Counted from the stretch's first letter, positions 44,858 through 53,699 are shown. The stretch is 64,000 nucleotides of DNA from Clostridiaceae bacterium OM02-2AC (GCA_003481775.1 QULU01000013.1:1-64000); one strand, 5' to 3'. Numbers and translations: made by a program. Notes: generated by a model from the letters alone, not told the origin.

Positions 44858-45634
44858 TTACGGGCGCCTACTGTTTTTCTCGCTGCTGAAGCGCTGCCTG
44901 AGCCAGTCTCTCTCATCTATCCAGCCTCTGCCGTACTTTATGAAGTTTCGGCGGCCACGGTATAAATCGAAGGATTCATTGAGGATGGGAGCGTAGGCAA
45001 CCGGATGCAATCGGCGGTATTGAAAAAACTGCAGCTGTGTCAGGGGAAGCGAGTGCCAGGAGAGGAAAATCTGTAGGATTAGAAAGATCAGTACGATAAG
45101 CGCACTCACTCCCTGAAGCAGATGAAAGTAACAGACAGCTGCAATGGAAATTAGCGAACACATCAGGGTTGCATGCTCCGCTGTACGAAAGCGTAAAAAG
45201 CAGTGAAAAAAAGTCTGCATAAGCCGGCCTCCGTCCAGCGGATAGATCGGCAGCAGATTAAACAGCAGGATGGAGGCATTGATCGTATGCAGATAAACGG
45301 CAAAGGATGGCGACAGAATCCCCTTTACAACGCAGAATTGGAACAGCGAAGGAAACAGAACATGCATCAGCGGTCCTGCGGAAATGATCAGAATCTCCTT
45401 TATCAAAGAGCCGTGTCCGATATGCGGTATGGTTGCCGCCAGCCCGAAGGGATAGATATTGATTCGCTCAATCGGGTAATGAAAGAGAATGGCACATAAC
45501 ATATGTGCCATCTCATGAATGGTAAGCATGATAAAAATCCATCCGACCAGACGGGCTACAGGCAGGTAAGGCAGCAACAGCAGATACGGCAGCCAAAGCA
45601 GAGAAATCCGTATCCGCACCTTATGAAAATGCAT
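44858..45634 (-). CDS. spoIVFB: M50 site-2 protease, SpoIVFB-like
   Basis: An intramembrane metalloprotease of 258 residues. LTIHEMAHML holds the HExxH zinc site in a transmembrane helix, and FNLLPIYPLDGGRL gives the distal Asp ligand. About six spans are present. The C-terminal tail YRGRRNFIKYGRGWIDERDW resembles the end of SpoIVFB but no full CBS domain is obvious. In sporulation the homologue processes pro-sigma-K in the outer forespore membrane. It overlaps the spoIVFA-like gene by 14 bases, and the regulator-protease pairing supports the call. Confidence 0.85.
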   Translation of the reverse strand: MHFHKVRIRISLLWLPYLLLLPYLPVARLVGWIFIMLTIHEMAHMLCAILFHYPIERINIYPFGLAATIPHIGHGSLIKEILIISAGPLMHVLFPSLFQFCVVKGILSPSFAVYLHTINASILLFNLLPIYPLDGGRLMQTFFHCFLRFRTAEHATLMCSLISIAAVCYFHLLQGVSALIVLIFLILQIFLSWHSLPLTQLQFFQYRRLHPVAYAPILNESFDLYRGRRNFIKYGRGWIDERDWLRQRFSSEKNSRRP

Positions 45635-46196
45635 CGCTCACCTTGATTTTCTCATTATCCTTTAATGCGTTGATGGTGACATAGCTGTCAGCCGTCCCCA
45701 GAACAGCCTCCTTGAGTATGCGGTCATCCTGCTTTACCTTGACCTCATTGAGGTTTCCATAGGTTACCACTACACCATTGTCCTGCTTTATGGTGACGCT
45801 GCTTTTTTTATCAGCCTGCTTTTGCACATGAAGCACGATACCGGCATAGCCGTTGCGTGCCTGATTGGTACCGTTGGAATAATGATCATCCTTCAGCAGC
45901 GTATACACAGGAGATGTGGAAACAGCTTCATCCTTGAGCGAAAACCAGCTTTCAAAGGGCAGCCAGCTCCCCAGATCCTCCAGATTCAGCTGCTGTATCA
46001 CCGCCGGCATTTTCACTAGATTCAGCTTCTGATTAAGCAGCAGAGCCAGTACGACAACACAGATGCACATCATGAGCATGACCACATGATAAATCATACG
46101 AAACAGGATGAACGGACGCTGCTTCTGTTCCTGCGCCCCTGCTCCGTCAAATCTGCGGCCTCTGATTCGTTTCCTTACTCTTCTTAAATCGTCCAT
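45621..46196 (-). CDS. spoIVFA: SpoIVFA-like membrane protein with degenerate M23 domain
   Basis: A 191-residue protein with a basic cytoplasmic N terminus (RRVRKRIRGRRF), one span (about 38-56) and an extracytoplasmic LytM/M23-like domain (GYAGIVLHVQ, NGVVVTYGNLNEVKVKQDDRI). Zinc-binding histidines of active M23 peptidases are missing, as in SpoIVFA, which holds the protease SpoIVFB inactive. The start at 46196 has AGGAGGG six bases upstream; earlier in-frame ATGs lack a site. The assignment depends partly on its coupling to the protease gene. Confidence 0.75.
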   Translation of the reverse strand: MDDLRRVRKRIRGRRFDGAGAQEQKQRPFILFRMIYHVVMLMMCICVVVLALLLNQKLNLVKMPAVIQQLNLEDLGSWLPFESWFSLKDEAVSTSPVYTLLKDDHYSNGTNQARNGYAGIVLHVQKQADKKSSVTIKQDNGVVVTYGNLNEVKVKQDDRILKEAVLGTADSYVTINALKDNEKIKVSDAFS

Positions 46197-46502
46197 ATCA
46201 TCCCTCCTGCTATCACTATATGCGCACACGGTTGGAAATAGAAGTACGCTGCCACTTTCCAGCTTGTGTTTCTGCGGATGCATGTATAACGGAAACAAAT
46301 GTGAATACTGCTGCGGATGCAAGCAAGGGATACAGGAAGCTGTGAGGCATTGACGCAAAAAGACCTGCGCATGCCGCTAACTGCACTGCCCTAAATGATC
46401 GCCACAATGTAAAAAAACCTGCCAGTACATACTGACAGGTCTATGCTTTCATATGTATATTGCACCCTCTTATTTCTGTGATGACTGCAGGCAGCCCGGC
46501 AC
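46197..46502. other. Intergenic region upstream of spoIVFA
   Basis: It holds the terminator of the AI-2E family gene at 46411-46440 and about 200 bases before spoIVFA. A CATATAGT-like -10 box near the spoIVFA ribosome binding site could be a sporulation sigma promoter, but no matching -35 was found. No gene is supported here. Confidence 0.5.
46411..46440 (-). terminator. Terminator of the AI-2E family gene
   Basis: ACCTGTCAGT pairs with ACTGGCAGGT on the minus strand (one wobble), followed by seven T residues. Confidence 0.88.
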
Positions 46503-47618
46503 TTATGTTTCTGCCTTGGGCTCCTCTGTATTATCGTACAGCTTGCGGTCTGTTTTCTGCTCATACACCTCGATTGCAGTTTTGATGGCGATGGCAGCAG
46601 GTACACTCACCATGATTCCAACGGCTCCCATGATCACACCACCTGCGAACACAGCGAATAACGTGATCAGCGGCCCCATGGCACTGCGCTTTTCATGAAC
46701 CAGCGGCGATATGACATAGGCATCCACATTGGATAAGATCATAATGCCGATAATCAATGCCACAATGTTGCTTGGCGGCAGTGTCAGTGCAGTGATAATA
46801 CCGATGCTGTTGGCAATCGTACCACCCAGATAGGGAATGATAACACCAAACGATGTCAGTAAACCGATAATCAGCCAGTCCTGATGGCCAATCATAAAAT
46901 AGAAGGCAGAGTATTCGATGAATTTGATTAGCATCAGAATAATCAGGGATTTCAGATAAACGGTGACATTTTGGTCGATTTCATGAAGATACACATCACT
47001 GTTTTTGAAAAACAGATGCACAAATTTTCGCAGACCACGCTTGATGCGTTCAAAATCAAACAGCATATAAATCGCGATGATGATGGAAAACAAGACATTC
47101 GTCACTACATTCAATACCGTATTCATCAGTCCCGGCAGGCTGGATACCAGCTGCGGGACCCAGTCATCATAGGACTGCAGAATATTGACAATATTATTGG
47201 TAATGCTGTTTACCAGTGAGAAATCCTTCATATTTCCCAGAGTCTTGATCTTATTGGAAATCCAGACAACTCCATCAATCATGCTGGTCATAAATTCATT
47301 GATTTTATCATACAGAACCGGCATCAGCATAACAAGCATCACGATCAGAAAAACCAGCACGCATACCCATATGGCGATAATGGAAAAATTCTTCGGGATT
47401 CCCTTCTTTTCCAGAAATTCCACAAGGGGATGCATAACGTAGGCAAGGACAAAGCCGATGATAAACGGCTGCAGAATGGATCGCAGCATTCTGTACCAGC
47501 TTCCCCATACGACCTGTGTCTTGATTAGCAGAAACAGAATCAGTAAAACGCAGATCACCTTGCACAGGGTATAAATAGAAAACCTCTGATCTATTTTTTT
47601 CAGAAACCTTTTTAACAT
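46503..47618 (-). CDS. AI-2E family (PerM/YtvI-like) membrane protein
   Basis: A 371-residue permease-like protein with about eight spans. SILQPFIIGFVLAYVMHPLVEFLEKKGIP at the N terminus, IPYLGGTIANSIGIITAL and DAYVISPLVHEKRSAMGPLITLFAV are family signatures. Members export signals or ions (AI-2 export, Na+/H+ exchange and sporulation-associated roles such as YtvI are known), so the substrate is open. The C terminus is charged (KTDRKLYDNTEEPKAET). It lies between minD and spoIVFA. It has its own terminator. Confidence 0.92.
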   Translation of the reverse strand: MLKRFLKKIDQRFSIYTLCKVICVLLILFLLIKTQVVWGSWYRMLRSILQPFIIGFVLAYVMHPLVEFLEKKGIPKNFSIIAIWVCVLVFLIVMLVMLMPVLYDKINEFMTSMIDGVVWISNKIKTLGNMKDFSLVNSITNNIVNILQSYDDWVPQLVSSLPGLMNTVLNVVTNVLFSIIIAIYMLFDFERIKRGLRKFVHLFFKNSDVYLHEIDQNVTVYLKSLIILMLIKFIEYSAFYFMIGHQDWLIIGLLTSFGVIIPYLGGTIANSIGIITALTLPPSNIVALIIGIMILSNVDAYVISPLVHEKRSAMGPLITLFAVFAGGVIMGAVGIMVSVPAAIAIKTAIEVYEQKTDRKLYDNTEEPKAET

Positions 47619-47694
47619 AACGCCACCATACTTTCACGTTACTATTCTACCATGGCAAAGCGAAAAAAACCAGAGAAGCATATTTTCTATAAGA

Positions 47695-47735
47695 CAAATA
47701 AAAATTCTGACTCACCCCTTGTGTGCAAGTCAGAA
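47695..47735 (-). terminator. Terminator of the mreCD-minCD operon
   Basis: TTCTGACT (minus strand, 47728-47735) pairs with AGTCAGAA (47705-47712), followed by TTTTTATTT. Confidence 0.85.
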
Positions 47736-47765
47736 GCCTCTGCTCTGCAGTGCGCGCGCAGCCGT

Positions 47766-48542
47766 TCAGCCAAACAGCTTCTGCAAAAATTTCTTTTCCC
47801 GGTATTTCGGCAGCGGACAGCGCTGTCCCAGCATACGGCGGACAATGCAGTCAAAGCAGCTGTAGGTCTGTGTTTCCCGCTGCAATACGATCGGCTTGCC
47901 ATGATTGTTGGAGCGCATCATATTCTCATCATCGAATACGTAGCCGAGAAAATCGATGGACAGCCATTGCTTTGCCTCCTCCAGCGATACGCTGATTCCC
48001 TTGTCCATATGATGCACGTTCATGCGGTTGACGATAAAGGAAATATGCTCCATTCCCTCTTTCATGAGAATACCGATAATGCGATCTGCATCCTGCAATG
48101 CCGTCACATCGAGAGTCGTTACAACGATTGCTCTGCTCACACAGGCGATCGAGTGTACAAAGCCGCTTTCAATCCCTGCGGGTGTATCCAGCAGTATATA
48201 GTCAAACTGGGTTTTCAGCTCCTCCACGACGATTTTTAAATCCTCTCCGTGAAAATACTGTATATGTATGGTTTTGCATGCCGGAAGCAGATACAGATTA
48301 TCCTGACGCTTATCGCGTATCATCGCATTTGCCAGCGTACAGCGACCCTCCATCACATCCTTTAAATCATAGATGACACGATTTTCCAGGCCCAGCATAA
48401 CATCCAGGTTTTTCAATCCCAAATCCACATCGATCAAACAAACCCGGTAGCCCTTCTGTGCCAGGACCATGCCCATATTGATACAAACGCTGCTTTTTCC
48501 AACGCCGCCTTTTCCGGAAGTAATTGCTATTGCCTCTCCCAC
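47766..48542 (-). CDS. minD: Septum site-determining ATPase MinD
   Basis: A membrane-cycling ATPase that places MinC to block division at poles. The deviant Walker A is SGKGGVGKSS, followed by DVDLGLKNLDVMLGLE and DYILLDTPAGIESGF. The C-terminal amphipathic membrane-targeting helix reads KKFLQKLFG. A GTG start at 48542 sits after GGAGGAG and overlaps minC by 16 bases. No minE lies in the window, so topology is likely set by DivIVA-type proteins, as in other Bacillota. Confidence 0.96.
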   Translation of the reverse strand: MGEAIAITSGKGGVGKSSVCINMGMVLAQKGYRVCLIDVDLGLKNLDVMLGLENRVIYDLKDVMEGRCTLANAMIRDKRQDNLYLLPACKTIHIQYFHGEDLKIVVEELKTQFDYILLDTPAGIESGFVHSIACVSRAIVVTTLDVTALQDADRIIGILMKEGMEHISFIVNRMNVHHMDKGISVSLEEAKQWLSIDFLGYVFDDENMMRSNNHGKPIVLQRETQTYSCFDCIVRRMLGQRCPLPKYREKKFLQKLFG

Positions 48543-49093
48543 ATTCTCTCCTCCTTATATTCCTTCATTTCCAAATGTCTGTTCTCATAATAGACTTTGC
48601 AGGGCGCAAAGGATGTCATATTTTGGAAATGAGTATCACATATCCGCACATTTCCATCCATATGCGAAGCCGCCAGCACGCAATCCTCATGCAGCAAATC
48701 CACACTTCCCTGCACACTTCCCAGTACATACAGCGATTCACTGCTTGTCACAAAGGCCTGCTTACGGATGTTGCCCAGCAAAAGCAGTGGCTCATGAAAG
48801 CGATAGTGCTCGCCTCCTCGCAGCTCCTGTTCCAGAATGCGTCTTGGCTTAACCTGTGGCAGCTCATTGATGCCGGCAATTAGGGTATGACAGTCCGCAC
48901 AAAGCTGAAACAGCGGCTTTAGATGCTGCGGCTTCAAGCCCTCGATATGAAAAAAAGCCTCAAAATACTGTCCGTTTTTATTCTGACAGAATTTGAGTCT
49001 TTCCTTCAGCTGCTGGAAAAACGCAGATGCATCATCATACTGCGCATAGATGTGATAGGCTTCATTTATTCCTTTGATTTTAATCTGAACCAT
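48527..49093 (-). CDS. minC: Septum inhibitor MinC
   Basis: A 188-residue inhibitor of FtsZ ring assembly. The C-terminal beta-helix domain is recognised by LRGGEHYRFHEPLLLLGNIRKQAFV, SLYVLGSVQGSVD and VLAASHMDGNVRI. The N-terminal FtsZ-binding domain is weakly conserved. It overlaps mreD by 28 bases and minD by 16 bases. Slightly short but complete. Confidence 0.9.
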   Translation of the reverse strand: MVQIKIKGINEAYHIYAQYDDASAFFQQLKERLKFCQNKNGQYFEAFFHIEGLKPQHLKPLFQLCADCHTLIAGINELPQVKPRRILEQELRGGEHYRFHEPLLLLGNIRKQAFVTSSESLYVLGSVQGSVDLLHEDCVLAASHMDGNVRICDTHFQNMTSFAPCKVYYENRHLEMKEYKEERMWERQ

Positions 49094-49620
49094 TCGACCT
49101 TCTCCCCTTTTCGTATACGGAGTGCTTTCATTTCCAGATAGTCGTCCTTAATACGAATGAGGAATACGATAACCATGACAAGGATCGCATTGGCGAGCAG
49201 TGTCATCAGCTCATAACGCTCCGCCCACAGCATCAGCGACATACTGGTAATTCTTTGAAAGTTCATATAGCAGTATATCAGAAGATCCTTGACGAAAATT
49301 GTCACAATACAGAGAACCAGCGATTCAATCAGCGTCTCTGTCATATGCTTGCTCCACAGCTGCAATAAACACGCAATGACAGTGAAGATTATCGCATAAA
49401 GCAGAAACGTGTTCGCAAAACAGAAATCATAAATCATGCCGCAGCCAAAGGCGAACAGGCAGGAATCCAGAAAGCTGAACTTACGGATGGTCAGCACCAT
49501 GGCACAGAAGCCAAGATTCGGTATGAACAGCAGATCGTTTATCAGATAGCTGTTGGGGAAAATCACGGTCAGCACTTCATCGATCAGAAAACAGATGATG
49601 ACAAAGACGATATGCGCCAT
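49066..49620 (-). CDS. mreD: Rod shape-determining protein MreD
   Basis: A 184-residue membrane protein with about five spans and the typical MreD start (IVFVIICFLIDEVL, PNLGFCAMVLTIRKF) and the interior FAFGCGMIYDFCFAN. It works with MreC and the elongasome. It directly follows mreC and overlaps minC. Confidence 0.88.
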   Translation of the reverse strand: MAHIVFVIICFLIDEVLTVIFPNSYLINDLLFIPNLGFCAMVLTIRKFSFLDSCLFAFGCGMIYDFCFANTFLLYAIIFTVIACLLQLWSKHMTETLIESLVLCIVTIFVKDLLIYCYMNFQRITSMSLMLWAERYELMTLLANAILVMVIVFLIRIKDDYLEMKALRIRKGEKVEWFRLKSKE

Positions 49621-49622
49621 GC

Positions 49623-50459
49623 CTACTCATCTCCCTTTTCAACGATGACACTGACAACAGAGAATGTCTGAAAATCATCAATTGGCCGAACATAAATAGT
49701 TTGTCCGGTCTGGTTGGAGAGCGCCTGCACGCTGTCTACGGTGCCGATCAGCAAGCCGCTTGGATAGCCGCCGCCCTTGCCGCTTGTGACAACCTGCATT
49801 CCCTTTTTGATTTCGCTGCTGTCATCAAACAGCAGAACGATATAGCAGCCGCGCTTGACATCATAGCTCTGCAAAACACCCAGAGAGCTCTTCTTTTCAT
49901 CCAGCAGAATCTTAATGGACGCTGAATTCAGCTTATCTTCACTGGTCAGCAGCTTGACAACGCTGGTATGGGCAGAAACACTCTTGATCTTTCCAACCAT
50001 GCCATTCGTGCTTTCCACTGCCATGCCGACCTTAATGCCTTCCTTGCTGCCCTTATCAATGGTGATTTCATTGTTCCAGGTAGCCTGATCACGCAGAATA
50101 ACCTTCGCCCACGTGCGCTCATATGTATCATCACTCGTTTTGATTCCCAATGCTTCCTCTAGCTCTGCATTTTTTTGTTTCTCATCGACATACTTTGCCT
50201 TGTAGGAAGGATTTTTACTCAGCTCATACCGCAGCCGGTCATTTTCCTCATTCACGCTCCATAAATTCGCAAAATCACTGAACAGATTTTTCACAGTTTC
50301 TGTCGGATAATCAATCAGTGCATATTTCAGCATCGTGACAACATCATAGCCGATATTGCTCGTTACAGAGCCGCTCATGCTCCTTAAAAGGATTCCTATC
50401 ATCACAAAGAACGCGATAACGCCTAAGATTATTTTTTGAAAACGATTCAATTTTGACAT
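49623..50459 (-). CDS. mreC: Cell shape-determining protein MreC
   Basis: A 278-residue bitopic protein. One span (about 10-28) is followed by a coiled coil (NDRLRYELSKNPSYKAKYVDEKQ) and the two-barrel MreC domain (RDQATWNNEITIDKGSKEGIKVGMAV, TSEDKLNSASIKILLDEKK, VTSGKGGGYPSGLLIGTV). It organises the elongation machinery outside the membrane. It is the first gene of the mreC-mreD-minC-minD operon behind the promoter at 50491-50519; mreB is not adjacent. Confidence 0.95.
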   Translation of the reverse strand: MSKLNRFQKIILGVIAFFVMIGILLRSMSGSVTSNIGYDVVTMLKYALIDYPTETVKNLFSDFANLWSVNEENDRLRYELSKNPSYKAKYVDEKQKNAELEEALGIKTSDDTYERTWAKVILRDQATWNNEITIDKGSKEGIKVGMAVESTNGMVGKIKSVSAHTSVVKLLTSEDKLNSASIKILLDEKKSSLGVLQSYDVKRGCYIVLLFDDSSEIKKGMQVVTSGKGGGYPSGLLIGTVDSVQALSNQTGQTIYVRPIDDFQTFSVVSVIVEKGDE

Positions 50460-50490
50460 GCTCTCACCTATTTCTTAATGTTTCTCATAT

Positions 50491-50519
50491 ATTATATAGG
50501 GGAAAGAAAAATAGTTCAA
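50491..50519 (-). promoter_or_regulatory. Promoter of the mreCD-minCD operon
   Basis: TTGAAC (50514-50519), 17 bases, and TATAAT (50491-50496) on the minus strand, upstream of mreC. A hairpin TGACAA/TTGTCA lies between this promoter and radC. Confidence 0.8.
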
Positions 50520-50555
50520 TGACAATCTGGTTTTTGTCAAAATCTTAAGAAAACT

Positions 50556-51245
50556 TTAGGAAAGTCCCGGCTGCAGCAGTCCCTTCTGTGCAAAGCTGAA
50601 ATATGTATTGCGGCTGACAATGATATGGTCGATCAGTGGAATTGCCGTCATGATACCGCATTCCTCAATGCTTCTGGTCAACGTGATATCCGCCGAGGAA
50701 GGCTGTGGATCACCGGATGGATGGTTGTGTACACACAGGATTTTCGCACAGCCAAGCTGCATCGCTTCCCGAAAGATTTCTCGGGGATGCACACTCGCAT
50801 TGGTCAGTGTACCGACAAACATGACACGGCTGCTGATCAGCTGATTTTTCTGATTGAGAAACAGTACGAGAAAATGCTCCTGCTGTTCGTAGCCGATCTG
50901 CTGATTGATCCATTCCAAAATATCCTGGGGATGGTGAATTCCCGGCGCATGCAGCACATCATCAAAGGCAATTCTGCGCCCCAGCTCGAATGCAGCCAAA
51001 AGAGAAATGGCCTTTGCCTCCTTGATTCCCGATAGTCCCATCAGCTCCTGCATATTCGCCTTTCCTAAATCGCCCATGGAGCTCCAGTGCCTCAGCACCT
51101 CATCCGCCAGCTCCAGTGCGGACAGAGAACGCGTGCCGCTGCGTAAAACCAGTGCCAGCAGCTCCCGATTGGAAAGCGCCGCAATCCCATACTGCAGCGC
51201 CTTTTCTCGTGGACGCTCCTCCTTGTTTAATTCCTTTACTTTCAT
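50556..51245 (-). CDS. radC: RadC family JAB1/MPN-domain protein
   Basis: A 229-residue protein with an N-terminal helix-hairpin-helix region (MQELMGLSGIKEAKAISLLAAF) and a C-terminal JAB1/MPN metalloprotease-like domain whose HNHPSGDPQPSSADI fits H-x-H-(10)-D. Despite its name, a DNA-repair function is not proven. It overlaps the upstream SPOR-like gene by 4 bases (ATGA). Its place before mre genes is typical of Bacillota. Confidence 0.94.
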   Translation of the reverse strand: MKVKELNKEERPREKALQYGIAALSNRELLALVLRSGTRSLSALELADEVLRHWSSMGDLGKANMQELMGLSGIKEAKAISLLAAFELGRRIAFDDVLHAPGIHHPQDILEWINQQIGYEQQEHFLVLFLNQKNQLISSRVMFVGTLTNASVHPREIFREAMQLGCAKILCVHNHPSGDPQPSSADITLTRSIEECGIMTAIPLIDHIIVSRNTYFSFAQKGLLQPGLS

Positions 51246-51652
51246 TTTCCAATCCTTTCCAGTGCCTTGTCATATGCCTGCTCATCGATCAGTTTGACCA
51301 CATCGGAATTCTCTACGGTTACATTTTTCGGAATGTAGCTGTATTTTAATGCTTTCAGCTTCTGCTGGACCTGCTGACTTTCTTTTTCATCGCTGCTGAC
51401 ACCACAGACAACAGCCGTCAGCTTATCCTGCTTCATCGTATAGCTTTTCAGCCCCTCCTTTTCCAGCTTTTCCTGCATATCCTGCACGCTCTGCGCCTTC
51501 TCATACAAGCCCACCTGATTCATATACAGCGTGCGCTTAGCATCATTCGTTTTCCCCAGCGTAAAGGAAAACAGCACATAATACATCAGACAGAATACCA
51601 CGGAAAACAGAATGCCGAACAGCATTATCAGCCGTTTATTTTCCACATGCAT
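51242..51652 (-). CDS. Membrane-anchored SPOR-like protein
   Basis: A roughly 136-residue bitopic protein with one span (about 9-30) and a C-terminal domain with SPOR-like spacing (YMNQVGLYEKAQSVQDMQEKLEKEGL, TAVVCGVSSDEKESQQVQQKLK). SPOR domains bind denuded peptidoglycan at division sites. The start ATG at 51652 lies behind GGGTGAGG; adjacent GTG codons are alternatives. Resemblance is by pattern only. Confidence 0.65.
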   Translation of the reverse strand: MHVENKRLIMLFGILFSVVFCLMYYVLFSFTLGKTNDAKRTLYMNQVGLYEKAQSVQDMQEKLEKEGLKSYTMKQDKLTAVVCGVSSDEKESQQVQQKLKALKYSYIPKNVTVENSDVVKLIDEQAYDKALERIGK

Positions 51653-51812
51653 CACCTCACCCTAACCATATGCCCGCTGCATTTGACACATACCTCATTC
51701 GACAGGAAAGGATAAAACACCTCCTTACGCTATATCTATACGATTTAAAATTGGAAAACTCCTAAAAAATTCGCAAATTCATGTAAATCTTTCCACATTT
51801 CCCGTCACAGAT

Positions 51813-51841
51813 GTCAAAAAAGCGGAAAGCTGTGGTACAAT
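51813..51841 (+). promoter_or_regulatory. Candidate promoter of the 51863 lipoprotein gene
   Basis: TACAAT (51836-51841) lies 17 bases after GTCAAA (51813-51818), a poor -35 box. GGAGG and the ATG at 51863 follow. Confidence 0.45.
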
Positions 51842-51862
51842 TACGAATGTGGAGGTACCAAT

Positions 51863-52459
51863 ATGAAAAAATGGATTGCACTGCTAACACTGACCTGTCT
51901 TTGTGTTCTATCCGGCTGTACAGAAAAAGAAACACCGCGTTCCCCTGTGGAAACAACGGCTGCCTTTTTAAACGGCATTCAGAATCAGAGCAGTGATGCA
52001 GTAAAAGCTTCCAGCGACTGGGAGGATTTCAATATAAAAGCATTTACGATGGAAGACAGTGATTATATGGATTCTGTGGACAAAGAGCTGCAGAAGCAGG
52101 CATATGAGAAAATGACACATTTTGAGCATACGGAAGGCAAGGAAACCATTCAGGGTGATCAGGCAAGCGTCACCGTGGAAATCAAGCAGTATGATTTTTC
52201 AAATAGTCTGAAAGCCGGTATGGAACAGGCGGAGAAGAAGGTACAGGAGCTTAGCAAAAAGGATGTCAGTGATGCGGAAACCGAGGCTGCCATAGCAACT
52301 GTTCTCTTTGAAAGCTTGCAGAAAACGGATACCATGAAAACTACGGAGGTACAGATTCAGCTGAAAAAAACAGAGGATGTCTGGGTGGTGAGCAGTGATA
52401 ATGCGCCGCTGCAGAAGCTGTTGAGTGCAAACCTCAATCTCCTCCAGGACCATAACTGA
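51863..52459 (+). CDS. Lipoprotein, DUF5105/DUF4878-like
   Basis: A 198-residue lipoprotein with lipobox LSGC (C19). The mature part is NTF2-like in pattern: PVETTAAFLNGIQNQSSDAVKASSDWEDF followed by long helices and TEVQIQLKKTEDVWVVSSD near the end, where a substrate- or partner-binding sheet would lie. Function is unknown. Monocistronic, with GGAGG upstream and a terminator overlapping the stop. Confidence 0.75.
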   Translation: MKKWIALLTLTCLCVLSGCTEKETPRSPVETTAAFLNGIQNQSSDAVKASSDWEDFNIKAFTMEDSDYMDSVDKELQKQAYEKMTHFEHTEGKETIQGDQASVTVEIKQYDFSNSLKAGMEQAEKKVQELSKKDVSDAETEAAIATVLFESLQKTDTMKTTEVQIQLKKTEDVWVVSSDNAPLQKLLSANLNLLQDHN

Positions 52460-52487
52460 CAGAGGCTTTGATAAGCTTCTGTTTTTT
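52459..52487 (+). terminator. Terminator of the 51863 lipoprotein gene
   Basis: ACAGAGGCTT (52459-52468) pairs with AAGCTTCTGT (52473-52482, one wobble), followed by TTTTTT. The 52488-52750 stretch beyond it shows no convincing gene; the plus-strand open frame there overlaps the lipoprotein and lacks a ribosome binding site. Confidence 0.88.
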
Positions 52488-52750
52488 ACGGGGAACAGAC
52501 TTCTTCGGTTTGCCCGCTTGCATGAGCCAGCTCTGGTATGGAGAAATTTCATGGAGGATAACGTGGTCTGTAATACAGCATATATGCTCTTATCGTATCG
52601 TGATTTCCAGTGCTGGCCTAAGACAAAACAGCGGACGCAGAAGATAGTTGATGATGGAACAGGAATTACAACAGCGCAGAAGTAAGATTGTCGATTATCT
52701 CCTGTATATTTTGAGCACACAAAAAAAATAGGAAATTATGCAATTTATTG

Positions 52751-52778
52751 TTGACATTTCTTTGAAAATAAGTAAAAT
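52751..52778 (+). promoter_or_regulatory. tRNA-Ser promoter
   Basis: A perfect TTGACA (52751-52756), 16 bases, and TAAAAT (52773-52778), directly upstream of the tRNA gene. Confidence 0.8.
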
Positions 52779-52793
52779 AATAGAGGTAACCTT

Positions 52794-52881
52794 GGAGAGT
52801 TGGCCGAGCGGTTTAAGGCACCATCTTGGAAAGGTGGCGTAGTGAAAGCTACCGTGAGTTCGAATCTCATGCTCTCCGCCA
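52794..52881 (+). tRNA. tRNA-Ser (anticodon GGA)
   Basis: The acceptor stem GGAGAGT/GCTCTCC closes with discriminator G and an encoded CCA end. The anticodon loop TTGGAAA carries GGA (52828-52830), reading UCC/UCU serine codons. The long variable arm (between CCATC/GGTGG and the T arm GTGAGTTCGAATCTCAT) is typical of class II tRNA-Ser. Confidence 0.97.
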
Positions 52882-52891
52882 TTGATAGTAT

Positions 52892-52916
52892 ACGTCCCAT
52901 ACGGGACGTTTTTTTT
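52892..52916 (+). terminator. Terminator of tRNA-Ser
   Basis: ACGTCCC (52892-52898) pairs with GGGACGT (52903-52909), followed by TTTTTTT. Confidence 0.92.
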
Positions 52917-53699
52917 GTTTATCCATCCCTTACCCTAGCTGATAGTTAAAACGAAATACAGCACTGATTAGGCTACGCACTCTTTCGCACAAAACAAACA
53001 CCCTGTTCAAATATACATGGTGATCGAATAGCATATTTCCACGGACACATAGCTTACAACGTGATATACAATAGCAATCTGCTGTAATCCTTTACTAGCC
53101 ATATCATTGTAGTTTTTACTTAACCGTTGTTTGAATGTATTAACTCGATTCATTATAAAATCTAAAATGTGCATTAAGGCTCTTACTCGCTTGTGGGCAC
53201 AGCCTGAAATAGGGAATTCAAAAACAATCGTGTTCAGTAATAAAAATTGAATTCCCTTTTTCACAAACACTCTAAAGTAAGAGAACCAGCCTTGGAAACA
53301 GCATATTTATATACAGGTGTCGGAATATTAAAACATCTATAATGTCACTATCCTTTAACAGGCTTTCAATCTAACAAAAATGGCAGCTATTACACTATGA
53401 ATACTGAATTCTTCAGCAAGCCCCTTAGACCTATACTAAAAAGTTTTTTTAAAACAAAATCATCTGCAATACATTTATTTACATCTACATAGTTCGTTCA
53501 TCTGCTCCTTAGCACAATACCTACGCTTACTGTCAACTAACCTTATGTACATTAAAACTACCACATTATTTAAATTAAATGTGGCTTTTGTTTATATACT
53601 AAGAAGAAAAAAGAATAACTCGCTGTTTTTCATGATTACCAGAAAAGACATCCCCTCTATTATCTCGCATATCTTCCGCTATATATTTTGGTCTTCCCC
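52917..53699. other. AT-rich region without a convincing gene
   Basis: No open frame here has a ribosome binding site and family resemblance. A minus-strand frame at 53007-53270 (87 codons) is interrupted on both sides and spans a palindrome, so it is at best a decayed remnant. A seven-base hairpin CCACATT/AATGTGG lies at 53561-53584. The base composition is clearly more AT-rich than on either side. Confidence 0.5.
53211..53257. repeat. Long perfect inverted repeat
   Basis: AGGGAATTCAA (53211-53221) and TTGAATTCCCT (53247-53257) form an 11-base perfect stem around a 25-base loop, with TTTTTC following on the plus strand. It could be an orphan terminator or a remnant of a mobile element end. 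Confidence 0.6.

Noticed and set aside
46216..46407. Short minus-strand frames upstream of spoIVFA
   Set aside because: They lack ribosome binding sites and start far from the well-supported ATG at 46196.
52425..52685. Plus-strand open frame of 86 codons after the lipoprotein gene
   Set aside because: It overlaps the lipoprotein gene and its terminator, has no ribosome binding site, and shows no family resemblance.
53007..53270. Minus-strand 87-codon frame considered as a transposase remnant
   Set aside because: No transposase motif could be named, stops flank it closely, and it spans the palindrome at 53211-53257.
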